Positions 38,345-45,931 of a stretch of DNA of 64,000 bases are shown here, piece by piece. Every line of letters begins with the position of its first letter. The first letter of the stretch is position 1. Made by a program: the position numbers and the translations under genes. The stretch is from Silvanigrella paludirubra (GTDB taxonomy: Bacteria > Bdellovibrionota_B > Oligoflexia > Silvanigrellales > Silvanigrellaceae). The stretch lies in the NCBI RefSeq assembly GCF_009208775.1, contig NZ_WFLM01000001.1:1-64000 (forward strand), in the 5' to 3' direction. Under the pieces are notes generated by a model that was not told where the DNA came from, did no database searches, and was given only the letters and a program-made list of their open reading frames with translations.

Positions 38345-39316
38345 TTACCGTAATCCTTTTTTACTTAATTCAAGAATTTTTTCGGAATCTGTTTTAGTTA
38401 TAAAATTGGGTCCAGTATAAATATTGCTAACGGGTAAGGTTCCATACATTGCATTCTGTGCCAGAAGGGTTACAGGAAGATAACCCATTAAATATTGCTG
38501 AGAATCAATTCCAAAAAGAATTTCATCTTTTGATATGGCATTTAATATTTCAGATGATAAATCAAATGTACCAAATATGTATTTATTTAAAATTTTTTTT
38601 TGTTTTAAAATTTTTAATATTGTTATTGCTGGAACGGGTCCTAAAGTAATTATTCCATTAATGTCTTTATGCGTATCTAAATAAACGGAAACTCTTTTAC
38701 TTGTTTCTGTTGGGTCTAAATTCACCGAAACAATGGATACATTTTTCCCCAATCCTTTAGCAAAACCTTCACATCTTTCGTCTAAATTATGATTTCCAAC
38801 TTCATGGTTAATGCAAATTGCTTTTTTAACTCCGGCTTGAGCCATTTTTATACCAGCTTGTTTTCCCGAATCAAAATTAGAAGAACCTCCTACAAAAAAT
38901 TTGGCTCCTAATTTTTCACCTTCTTCTTTTCCTGCATCAATAGTTACGACGGGTATACCTGCTGCAACTGCAGATTTAATAGATTTACTTAATGCATTTG
39001 CATCAGGAATAGATACAACAAGTCCATCTACTTTTGCAGCAATAGCGGCATCAATCATTCTTGACATAGCTATCCCATCAAATTGATTTGGTGCTTGATA
39101 GCTAACATGAATCCCCAAATTTTTTCCTGCTGCATCGACCCCTTTTTTCACTGCTGTCCAGTAGGCATCAGAAGATTCTCCATGGGTAACAACAGCAATT
39201 TTAATATCTTTATTTTTTTTTGTTTCATTAGAATAAGAATTCATTGAAATAAAAAAAGTACTAATTATTAAGTTAGAAAATATTATTTTACTAGAAATAT
39301 ATTTTTTATGAAACAT
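38345..39316 (-). CDS. Periplasmic sugar-binding protein (Peripla_BP_4), probable inositol receptor
   Basis: A 323-residue protein with a signal peptide (residues 1 to about 29, ending NSYSN). It belongs to the ribose/galactose-binding fold: IAVVTHGESSDAYWTAVKKGVDAAG, then VDGLVVSIPDANAL, AAGIPVVTIDAG and NHEVGNHNLDERCEG. It is the first gene of the uptake and catabolism operon, so the ligand is most likely myo-inositol. Confidence 0.9.
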   Translation of the reverse strand: MFHKKYISSKIIFSNLIISTFFISMNSYSNETKKNKDIKIAVVTHGESSDAYWTAVKKGVDAAGKNLGIHVSYQAPNQFDGIAMSRMIDAAIAAKVDGLVVSIPDANALSKSIKSAVAAGIPVVTIDAGKEEGEKLGAKFFVGGSSNFDSGKQAGIKMAQAGVKKAICINHEVGNHNLDERCEGFAKGLGKNVSIVSVNLDPTETSKRVSVYLDTHKDINGIITLGPVPAITILKILKQKKILNKYIFGTFDLSSEILNAISKDEILFGIDSQQYLMGYLPVTLLAQNAMYGTLPVSNIYTGPNFITKTDSEKILELSKKGLR

Positions 39317-39339
39317 TTTTCCATCCTAGATAGAAGTTA

Positions 39340-39368
39340 TTTAAATCCTATTTAGACAAGATATTCAA
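39340..39368 (-). promoter_or_regulatory. Candidate promoter of the inositol operon
   Basis: On the minus strand TTGAAT (39363-39368), a 17-bp spacer and TTTAAA (39340-39345), about 23 bases before the binding-protein ATG. The -35 box lies in a short direct repeat (two ATTGAAT copies) that could be a regulator contact. Both boxes are imperfect. Confidence 0.35.
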
Positions 39369-39392
39369 TATTCAATGTTGAGTTTTTACTTA

Positions 39393-39426
39393 AAAAATCA
39401 TTCAGTAGAACACTGATGTGATTTTT
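39393..39426 (-). terminator. Probable terminator downstream of the OmpA-like gene
   Basis: A hairpin with an 8-bp AAAAATCA/TGATTTTT lower stem, a small bulge and a TCAGT/ACTGA upper stem with a 5-nt loop. On the minus strand T residues follow. It lies 174 bases after the OmpA-like stop and just upstream of the inositol promoter, so it insulates the two units. Confidence 0.5.
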
Positions 39427-39599
39427 GAAATGGACTGTTAAAATTCATAATTAAATTCATACTTCATGGCCAAAAGATAATCAAGTATGTGAGGCATAGT
39501 TTTTTTAGTAATTGCGTTATTTTATAAACTAGAACAGAGTGGATTATAGAAATTTTCAGCTATGAATTGGAATATTGAATTTTTTTTAAATGAAAATAA

Positions 39600-40145
39600 T
39601 TATTCTAGTTTTCGATCTAAAGTATAATTTTTTGTTTCAGAATAATTTTCAGTTGTTTTTCTATAAATAGGTTTATTATAATTATTATTTAAATTATTTT
39701 GATTATTGCTTTGTATAGAAGATTGATCCGTAATTACGGGAGTAATTTTCTCTTCTTTTTCGGTTATAATTAATATATTTGCCCGTTTTCCTAATTTCTC
39801 ATTTTTTCCAACTGCAAGTAATTTTACATCCTGAGCTTTTATTTTTTGACTAACATAGGAGTATATTTTATCAAGACGTTCCTCAGTTAATTTTTTGTTA
39901 AATGGATAGGAACCTTTGTGATCGGCAGAAGAAATAATTTGTAAAAAAATAATTTTTTCATTTTTTGGAATTTGTTCTAAGCAAAGATCTATTTTAGGAT
40001 GATTAATTGAAGATTTTCCGGAATCAAAATCAATATTACATTCAAATTTATTTTGCTTGTTACTATCGCTTGAAATCGCAAAGGTATATCCGGAAGACAA
40101 GATAGAGAACGGTATCAATGGAGCAATGATTTTTTTTAGATACAT
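39600..40145 (-). CDS. OmpA-like periplasmic protein (divergent)
   Basis: A 181-residue protein with a signal peptide (residues 1-24, ending YTFA). Residues ~35-130 resemble an OmpA C-terminal domain: a FDSGKSSIN start, ISSADHKGSYPFNKKLTEER in place of the usual GHTD...N..LS..R block, a helix, and AVGKNEKLGKRANILI at the end. The peptidoglycan-binding Asp and Arg positions are only partly kept. A polar Asn/Gln-rich tail follows. A cell-envelope structural role is inferred. The start has AAAGGA upstream. Confidence 0.62.
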   Translation of the reverse strand: MYLKKIIAPLIPFSILSSGYTFAISSDSNKQNKFECNIDFDSGKSSINHPKIDLCLEQIPKNEKIIFLQIISSADHKGSYPFNKKLTEERLDKIYSYVSQKIKAQDVKLLAVGKNEKLGKRANILIITEKEEKITPVITDQSSIQSNNQNNLNNNYNKPIYRKTTENYSETKNYTLDRKLE

Positions 40146-40287
40146 TGACGAGTCCTTTCTGGTGAATGAGAACAGCGTGATTAAGTCATAAAAGTTCTTT
40201 TAAGTCAAGATGTTGGTTATTATGTTATTTATTTCAATAATTTATAAATTTTAAAATATTACAATAAAATCATATAATTAAAATATA

Positions 40288-40324
40288 TTGACAAAAATAT
40301 CTAAATTAGATTATATTTTCTAAT
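40288..40324 (+). promoter_or_regulatory. Promoter with overlapping inverted repeat (candidate operator)
   Basis: TTGACA (40288-40293), an 18-bp spacer and TATATT (40312-40317) lie 24 bases before the regulator's start. An inverted repeat ATTAGA-N8-TCTAAT (40305-40310 and 40319-40324) is centred on the -10 box, the position expected for an autorepressor site. Confidence 0.6.
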
Positions 40325-40340
40325 ACTAGGAGTTTAGGTT

Positions 40341-40937
40341 ATGATTCAACAGTATCTCAATATAGCAAAAGCATTAGAACAACTTTTTTATCCACAATTG
40401 GAAGTTGTGATTCATGATATTAAGCAAAAAAAAGTGGTATACATTGGCAATAACTTTTCCAATCGTGAATTAGGTGATGACTCAGTTTTAGATGACATTT
40501 CATTTGAAAAATCAAAAAAAATTATAGGACCCTATGAAAAAATTAATTATGATGGAAAAATTTTAAAATCAATTAGTATTGTTCTTGAAGAAAAAAATGA
40601 AAAAAAATATTTAATGTGCCTAAATTTTGATATTTCAGTTTTAAACCAATTATCAAATTTTATTGAAATATTTATTGGAAAATCCGAATATGATCGCTCA
40701 GCTTCTTTTATATTTAAAGATGATTGGAGAGAAAAAATAAATATTTATATAAATAATAATTTAAAAGAAAAAGGTAAAATCATTGATAATATCAATAAAG
40801 AAGAAAAAAAAGAACTTATTATTGACTTACAAAATAAAGGTGCTTTTAATGGAAAAAATTCAAAAGATTATGTTGCAAAAATATTAAAAATATCAAGAGC
40901 AACTGTTTATAATTATTTAAATGAAAAGGATGAATAA
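40341..40937 (+). CDS. YheO-like PAS/HTH transcriptional regulator
   Basis: A 198-residue regulator of the YheO family. The N-terminal PAS-like sensor domain (residues ~1-115) begins with IAKALEQLFYPQLEVVIHD. A C-terminal HTH (residues ~155-195) includes LQNKGAFNGKNSKDYVAKIL and a recognition helix ISRATVYNYL. Members often sit beside amino-acid catabolic genes. Here it is 6 bases upstream of an aminotransferase and likely controls the three-gene operon in response to its substrate. Confidence 0.85.
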   Translation: MIQQYLNIAKALEQLFYPQLEVVIHDIKQKKVVYIGNNFSNRELGDDSVLDDISFEKSKKIIGPYEKINYDGKILKSISIVLEEKNEKKYLMCLNFDISVLNQLSNFIEIFIGKSEYDRSASFIFKDDWREKINIYINNNLKEKGKIIDNINKEEKKELIIDLQNKGAFNGKNSKDYVAKILKISRATVYNYLNEKDE

Positions 40938-40943
40938 ATTAAA

Positions 40944-42071
40944 ATGAAGTTACCAATTTTTAAATTAGAAGATTATCTTTCAGAAAGAGAATTTTTTTGT
41001 GATATCATGTTTTCGGGTTCAGACATGGAATCTTTTTTAATGCAAGATATTATAAAGCTAGCGAATCCAGATGTTTTAAATATTTGGAATAATTTAAAAT
41101 TGGAATATACTCTTCCTCTTGGAAATCCTTTATTATTAGAGGAATTAAATAAAAAGTATAAGCTAAATTCAGCTTTTGAGAATATTTGTACTTTTACAGG
41201 TGCAGAAGAAGCTATTTATGCTGCTTTAAATACAATTATTGATAAAAATGATCATGTTATTGTTTTAACACCTTGTTATCAATCTTTAAGAGATATTCCT
41301 AAACAACTTTGTGAAATAAGCGAATTAAAAATTAAATTTGAAAATGGAAAGTCTTTTTTTGATTTGTCAGAGGTTTCTTCTCTTATTAAATCAAATACAA
41401 AATTAATTATTATTAACTTCCCTCATAATCCAACTGGTGCTCTCATTTCAATAAATGAATTAAATAGTTTAATTGAATTATCAAGAAAACATGGTATTTA
41501 TATATTCTCTGATGAAGTTTATAGAGGACTTGAGCATAATAAAGAAGATAAGCTTCCTTATGTCGCATCAATTTATGAAAAGGGAATTAGTTTAGGTGTA
41601 ATGTCTAAATCCTATGGTATGCCTGGACTTCGTATTGGATGGCTTGCTATGCAGGATAAAAAAACTTTAAAAAATATTTCAAACATGAAGCATTATTTAT
41701 CGATATGTAATAGTGCTCCTAGTGAAATTTTATCTTTAATTGCTCTACAAAATGAAGATGATATCAATTCAAGAAACTTAAATATTTTAAATAAAAATTT
41801 AATTCTTTTAAAACATTTTTTTCAAGAACACAAACGCATTTTTGAATGGTTTGAACCTAAGGGTGGCTGTATTGCATTTCCTAAATTAAAATTAGATCTT
41901 CCCATTTATGATTTTTGTGAAAAACTAAGATTAAAAGAAGGCGTTGTTTTATTACCTGGAAATATATTTGATAATAATGAAAATCATTTTAGAGTTGGCT
42001 ATGGTCGTTTAAATATGTCAGAAGCACTAATAAGATTAAAAAGATTCCTTCATTCGGAAAATTTAGTATGA
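40944..42071 (+). CDS. PLP-dependent aminotransferase, class I/II
   Basis: A 375-residue fold-type I enzyme. Cofactor-site features: FTGAEEAIYAAL, NFPHNPTGALIS with the PLP-binding Asn, YIFSDEVYRGL with the ring-contacting Asp, the Schiff-base Lys in VMSKSYGMPGLRIGWL, and the carboxylate-binding Arg in HFRVGYGRLNM. The amino-acid substrate is not clear. It overlaps the next gene by ATGA and likely works with it and the upstream regulator. Confidence 0.88.
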   Translation: MKLPIFKLEDYLSEREFFCDIMFSGSDMESFLMQDIIKLANPDVLNIWNNLKLEYTLPLGNPLLLEELNKKYKLNSAFENICTFTGAEEAIYAALNTIIDKNDHVIVLTPCYQSLRDIPKQLCEISELKIKFENGKSFFDLSEVSSLIKSNTKLIIINFPHNPTGALISINELNSLIELSRKHGIYIFSDEVYRGLEHNKEDKLPYVASIYEKGISLGVMSKSYGMPGLRIGWLAMQDKKTLKNISNMKHYLSICNSAPSEILSLIALQNEDDINSRNLNILNKNLILLKHFFQEHKRIFEWFEPKGGCIAFPKLKLDLPIYDFCEKLRLKEGVVLLPGNIFDNNENHFRVGYGRLNMSEALIRLKRFLHSENLV

Positions 42072-43021
42072 AAATAATTTCATTAGAAGAAATAAAAAAC
42101 TGTTTCGATTTCAATAAAATCATTTTAGAAATTGAAAAATCTTTTATTGAGTATTCTAATAATAATATTGAATCTTTACCTATATCTCATTATCAATTTA
42201 ATGATAAAAAAGCAGATATTCATATAAAATCAGGAATGATTAAATCAGATAATTATTTTTTTATTAAAATTGCATCTGGTTTTTATGATAATGCTTCTAA
42301 ATATTCTATTTCCAACAGCCAAGGAGCTATTGTTGTTATAAATGCAAATACAGGTATACCTGAATTTATTTTAAATGATCAAGGTTACCTTACGGATATT
42401 AGAACCGCAATTGCTGGCGTGATTTGTGCAAAGTATTTAGCACCAAAAAATATAAATTCTGTTGGAATATTTGGCTATGGAATACAATCTTTTTTGCAGG
42501 CAAAATTTTTAAAAATCCAAATTCCACAGTTAAAAAATTTATATTTATATGGAAGAAATAAGTTTAAATTTGATAAAATAAAACAAAAATTTGATAATTT
42601 AGGTTATCAAGTACATATTTCAGATTCCGCCAATTTTGTAGCACAAAATTGTAATTTATTAGTGACCACAACTCCAGCATGTGAGCCCATTTTGTTTGGT
42701 GATTTTATTCTTCCAGGAACTCATATAACAGCTATTGGTGCTGATGATGGAATAAAACAAGAATTAGATATTTCTGTATTTAAAAAAGCATCACATGTTT
42801 TTGCAGATTCCATTGAGCAATGTCTAAAATATGGTGATTCTTCTCATGCTGAAAAAGCAAATGTAACTTTAAGAAACAAGATTACAGAAATAGGTAAATT
42901 AATTAAAACAACAAATCATTATGAAAGAAATGAATCTGATATTACAATTTCAGATTTAACTGGTTTAGCAGCTCAGGATATATTTATTTCAAAATATATT
43001 TTAGAAACATTAATTAAATAA
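42068..43021 (+). CDS. Ornithine cyclodeaminase/mu-crystallin family enzyme
   Basis: A 317-residue NAD(H)-binding protein. Seen: IHIKSGMI with substrate Lys, SNSQGAIVVINANTGIPEFIL, LTDIRTAIAGVICAKYLAP, the Rossmann GIFGYGIQSFLQAKFL, and LPGTHITAIGADDGIKQELD. Family members include ornithine cyclodeaminase, ketimine reductase and alanine dehydrogenase. Coupling to an aminotransferase suggests conversion of a cyclic imine or diamino acid, but the substrate cannot be named from sequence. Confidence 0.87.
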   Translation: MKIISLEEIKNCFDFNKIILEIEKSFIEYSNNNIESLPISHYQFNDKKADIHIKSGMIKSDNYFFIKIASGFYDNASKYSISNSQGAIVVINANTGIPEFILNDQGYLTDIRTAIAGVICAKYLAPKNINSVGIFGYGIQSFLQAKFLKIQIPQLKNLYLYGRNKFKFDKIKQKFDNLGYQVHISDSANFVAQNCNLLVTTTPACEPILFGDFILPGTHITAIGADDGIKQELDISVFKKASHVFADSIEQCLKYGDSSHAEKANVTLRNKITEIGKLIKTTNHYERNESDITISDLTGLAAQDIFISKYILETLIK

Positions 43022-43063
43022 AAATAAATATATTTACTATAAAAGTAAATATATTTATTTTTT
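43022..43063 (+). terminator. Terminator of the aminotransferase operon
   Basis: A perfect 17-bp inverted repeat (43022-43038 and 43044-43060) with a 5-nt loop starts one base after the cyclodeaminase stop and is followed by T residues. The stem is almost purely A/T. It probably also ends the convergent lipoprotein transcript. Confidence 0.75.
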
Positions 43064-43077
43064 AAGCAGTCAAAGAA

Positions 43078-44022
43078 TTATTTGAATAATCCCTTGATAA
43101 ATTTTCCAACAAAACTAATTGTGTCTATGATACCTTTTCCAATTTCAACTGCTACTTGGCCAGCAGCTTCAAATCCTGCGACAATTTTTTCTCCAACATC
43201 ATTTGTTGCTTTTACTTTTTGATCTGTTTGTTTAACAATATCAATAATATTTTTAACAGTAGAGACGATTGGTGTGCTTGGTTTTGCTGGTTCAGGTTTT
43301 ACAGGATCTGGTTTTACAGGATCTGGTTTTACAGGATCTGGTTTTACAGGATCTGGTTTTACAGGATCCGGTTTTGTAGGATCCGGCTTTGTAGGATCTG
43401 GTTTTGTAGGATCTGGTTTTGTAGGATCTGGTTTTGTAGGATCTGGGAAACATAATTTTAATTGATCTGTTTCAGCAGCTGTTTCTTTAGCAATAAATTT
43501 TGTACTGACAGAACTACTTGCCGTTGTCGTTGCGCTAGCACTTGCTGAAGCTGATGCCGTTGTAGAAGATGCGGATTGTTCGGAAGCAGTTGTGCTGCTT
43601 TGCTCAGTCGACTTTTCAAGGTACTTGCTAGAGTTTGATTCAGAGTAATTATAAGTCTCTAAAACTTTTTGTTTATCTTCGGAAAGTCTTTGGAATGAGC
43701 CTGAATTCAATGGGTTGATTGAAAATTCTTCCGCTTTTGGTTTTTCTTCGGGTTTACTTCCTAAAGTACAGGATTGAGCTGTTGTTTCTGTTACCTTAAT
43801 AACCGTTTTTAATTCTTTTCCATCCTTATCTATTTCTCTCCAAACACCTAAATAAGAAGCTTTTTGTTGAGGAGGGGTTGGAGTTGCTGAAGCGGCAGCT
43901 GGATTTGTATCAGCTGATTGTGGTTGGCTATTTGATGAATTGGTTTTACCACAAGAAGCGGCTAAAAAGCTTATTAAAGTACCAGTTGCCACTAACTTAA
44001 CAAGACGATTTTGTAAATACAT
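43078..44022 (-). CDS. Lipoprotein with (PDPTK/PDPVK) tandem repeats
   Basis: A 314-residue lipoprotein. The signal peptide ends in the lipobox LAASC, so it should be lipidated at Cys-25. A GVWREIDKDGKELK domain of about 80 residues follows, then a Ser/Ala/Thr-rich low-complexity stretch (residues ~135-185). Next come five PDPTK and five PDPVK pentapeptides plus one PEPAK, and a helical C-terminus (IVDIIKQTDQKVKATNDVG-like). The Pro-Lys repeat resembles a periplasm-spanning or wall-spanning stalk. The start at 44022 has AGGAGAG upstream. Function unknown. Confidence 0.78.
   Translation of the reverse strand: MYLQNRLVKLVATGTLISFLAASCGKTNSSNSQPQSADTNPAAASATPTPPQQKASYLGVWREIDKDGKELKTVIKVTETTAQSCTLGSKPEEKPKAEEFSINPLNSGSFQRLSEDKQKVLETYNYSESNSSKYLEKSTEQSSTTASEQSASSTTASASASASATTTASSSVSTKFIAKETAAETDQLKLCFPDPTKPDPTKPDPTKPDPTKPDPTKPDPVKPDPVKPDPVKPDPVKPDPVKPEPAKPSTPIVSTVKNIIDIVKQTDQKVKATNDVGEKIVAGFEAAGQVAVEIGKGIIDTISFVGKFIKGLFK
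43293..43446. repeat. 15-bp tandem repeat (pentapeptide-coding)
   Basis: About ten copies of a 15-bp unit, plus-strand form GGTTTTACAGGATCT, with a variant block GGTTTTGTAGGATCT. The second block encodes PDPTK and the first PDPVK on the minus strand. The two sub-blocks of five nearly identical copies suggest recent slippage or unequal exchange. Confidence 0.93.
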
Positions 44023-44028
44023 ATACAA

Positions 44029-44436
44029 CTCTCCTATGAGGTTTATGAAAAATTACTATGTAATTTTTATGCTTTTAGATGGCATTCGCTGCCGAATATT
44101 CTTTGAACTTTTTTTATATCATGAGGAAAAATTTTAAAAAAGGTAAATATAAAAGTGCCTTTCTTTCTTAATTTTATCTTAACCAATATGTAATATCGAT
44201 TGTTTTGATATAATTCAGAATGAAATTATGAAAGGCTAATTTTTTGTATATATAATAATTCATCTTATAAATTTAAAAAATAAATACATATATTATTATA
44301 AAACATTTATTAATTTATAATAATATATGTATTTTGTTAATAAGTTACATGGTTTATTGATTGTTTTATTTAATTATGTAATTAAAAATAAGTTCAATTT
44401 TGTTTTCTTTGAAATTCATGTAGGGGGTTGTATTTT
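44029..44436. other. Intergenic region between divergent lipoprotein genes
   Basis: About 410 bases with no plausible gene. It is extremely A/T-rich and must hold two divergent promoters. It contains the perfect 21-bp inverted repeat listed separately. I see no tRNA, riboswitch or small open frame with a good ribosome site. Confidence 0.6.
44282..44334. repeat. Perfect 21-bp inverted repeat
   Basis: Left arm 44282-44302 and right arm 44314-44334 are exact reverse complements around an 11-nt loop. The arms are A/T-rich (they begin AAATACATATATTATT). No T-run follows, so it is not a standard terminator. It lies about 100 bases before the start of the plus-strand lipoprotein. Confidence 0.9.
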
Positions 44437-44922
44437 ATGCTTAAAAAAAAATTCATATATATTTTAGCCGTTTTGGCTTTTATTTCTTGTGGAAAAAAAG
44501 ACAATAATAGCAACGCTAATAAAAATAATAATATAAAAACGAAAGAAAAAAATACTTCTTTATTTGCTATTTGGGAAAAGGAAAAAGAGGATATTCAATA
44601 TAAATTAGATTTATCTTCTGTTTCTTTAAATAAAGATTCATCTGTAAAGTATTTTTATACAGATAAAAAGAATAACTTTACTTTTAAGTGTTCTGGTGAA
44701 ATGAAATTTGTAGGTACTCAATTTTCAGGAAAAATAGAAGATCCCAGTTTTAAATTTTCTTATGATAATGAATCAAGCGATGTATTTAAAATTAAAGAAA
44801 GAAATAAAGCGTATTTTTTTTGTTTTGGAGTAAAAAGTTTATTTAAAAACACATATTATCATTTTGAAAATGGTCAATTATCATTCTGTGATAGTGAAAG
44901 TAAATGCTTAGAATATAAATAA
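44437..44922 (+). CDS. Small lipoprotein, uncharacterised
   Basis: A 161-residue lipoprotein: signal peptide with lipobox AFISC (Cys at about residue 18), then an Asn/Lys-rich linker and a domain starting LFAIWEKEKEDIQ. The mature part has several Cys residues (TFKCSGEMKF, YFFCFG, SFCDSESKC). The domain opening resembles the GVWREIDKDG region of the divergent lipoprotein, so they may be distant paralogues. The ATG at 44437 follows a GGGGG Shine-Dalgarno. Confidence 0.72.
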   Translation: MLKKKFIYILAVLAFISCGKKDNNSNANKNNNIKTKEKNTSLFAIWEKEKEDIQYKLDLSSVSLNKDSSVKYFYTDKKNNFTFKCSGEMKFVGTQFSGKIEDPSFKFSYDNESSDVFKIKERNKAYFFCFGVKSLFKNTYYHFENGQLSFCDSESKCLEYK

Positions 44923-44957
44923 AAAAAACTCTCAAATCAAAAAATGAATTGAGAGTA
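44921..44957 (-). terminator. Terminator of the FKBP-type isomerase gene
   Basis: An 8-bp stem (ACTCTCAA at 44928-44935 with TTGAGAGT at 44949-44956) is followed on the minus strand by eight T residues. It lies 22 bases beyond the isomerase stop and can also act on the convergent lipoprotein gene. Confidence 0.8.
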
Positions 44958-44978
44958 TATTATCTAAAAAATAAAAAA

Positions 44979-45776
44979 TTATTTTTTATCAGCTTCAGCC
45001 GTTTTTGCAGGAGCTGGTGTTGTTGCGGGAGCTGGTTTTGCAATAGAAACAAGATTCACTTTAAATACTAAAGTTGAGTTTGGACCGATTGCAGGTGAAG
45101 GAGCTTGCGCGCCATAAGCAAGGTTAGCAGGGATATAAAGCATCCAAGTAGAACCTTCTGGCATAAGTTGTAGAGCTTCAGTCCAGCCTTTAATTACACC
45201 ATTTACTGGGAAAGAAACTGGCTGTCCACGTTGGTAAGAGCTATCAAATACTTTACCGTTAATGAGTGTGCCTTCGTAATTTACTGTAACTGTATCTGTT
45301 GCTTTAGGTTTTGGACCTTTGCCTTCAGTTACGATTTTGTATTGAAGACCGCTTGGTAATGTAACAATTCCTTTTTCCGCTTTTTTCGCTTTTAAGTAAG
45401 CTTCGCCTTCTTTTAAGTTTTTATCGCCACGGATTTTTTGTTGCTCAGTCATATATTTTTGCATAAACGCTTGAGAGTCTTGTTGACTAATTTCAGACTC
45501 TTTTCCATTTAAACCATCTTCAATTGCTTTTAAAAGTACTGTTTTATTTACTTTAAATTCGCCGCCCTTGAGACTAGAAGAGATTTCATGTCCAATGATG
45601 TAACTTGCTTTGTCTTCATCGTTTTTAAAAGTCATAGAACCCTTCTTGCTTGTTGTGGCAGAAGGTGTGTCTTTTTTAGCTGCAGCAGGTTCCGCAGCGC
45701 TTGCAGAGATAGCGAGCAATGGTGAACATGCAAGAGCTGCAATGAGTGCCCATTTTTTTGTTGAAGCAAAGTTCAT
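44979..45776 (-). CDS. fkpA: FKBP-type peptidyl-prolyl isomerase (FkpA/Mip-like)
   Basis: A 265-residue periplasmic isomerase. A signal peptide (residues 1 to about 25, SASAA) is followed by a helical dimerisation domain with KASYIIGHEISSSLKGG. The FKBP domain (LPSGLQYKIVTEGKGPKPKA, VNYEGTLINGKVFDSSYQRG, VIKGWTEALQLMPEGSTWML, LAYGAQAPSPAIGPNSTLVF) comes next. The C-terminus is a Pro/Ala/Lys tail. The start at 45776 follows AAGGAACT. It assists folding of exported proteins. Confidence 0.94.
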   Translation of the reverse strand: MNFASTKKWALIAALACSPLLAISASAAEPAAAKKDTPSATTSKKGSMTFKNDEDKASYIIGHEISSSLKGGEFKVNKTVLLKAIEDGLNGKESEISQQDSQAFMQKYMTEQQKIRGDKNLKEGEAYLKAKKAEKGIVTLPSGLQYKIVTEGKGPKPKATDTVTVNYEGTLINGKVFDSSYQRGQPVSFPVNGVIKGWTEALQLMPEGSTWMLYIPANLAYGAQAPSPAIGPNSTLVFKVNLVSIAKPAPATTPAPAKTAEADKK

Positions 45777-45931
45777 AACAGAGTTCCTTCTAGTGATTAG
45801 AAATATAGCATTCGTCAACAAAACGAATGGTCGCACAACTGTATTACTGTTATATATAAGTGTCAAGCACTAGGAAGACTCTATTTTTTATTATACATCT
45901 AAATTGTATGTTAAAAGTACGAGGTTTAAAA

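Noticed and set aside
43293-43446. CRISPR-like repeat array
   Set aside because: The units are contiguous 15-bp repeats without spacers and code for a regular pentapeptide in frame.
43156-43465. Plus-strand open frames with Phe-Thr-Gly-Ser-Gly or Trp-Phe-Tyr-Arg-Ile repeats
   Set aside because: They are mirror readings of the 15-bp tandem repeat inside the minus-strand lipoprotein gene, with no ribosome site and no codon pattern of their own.
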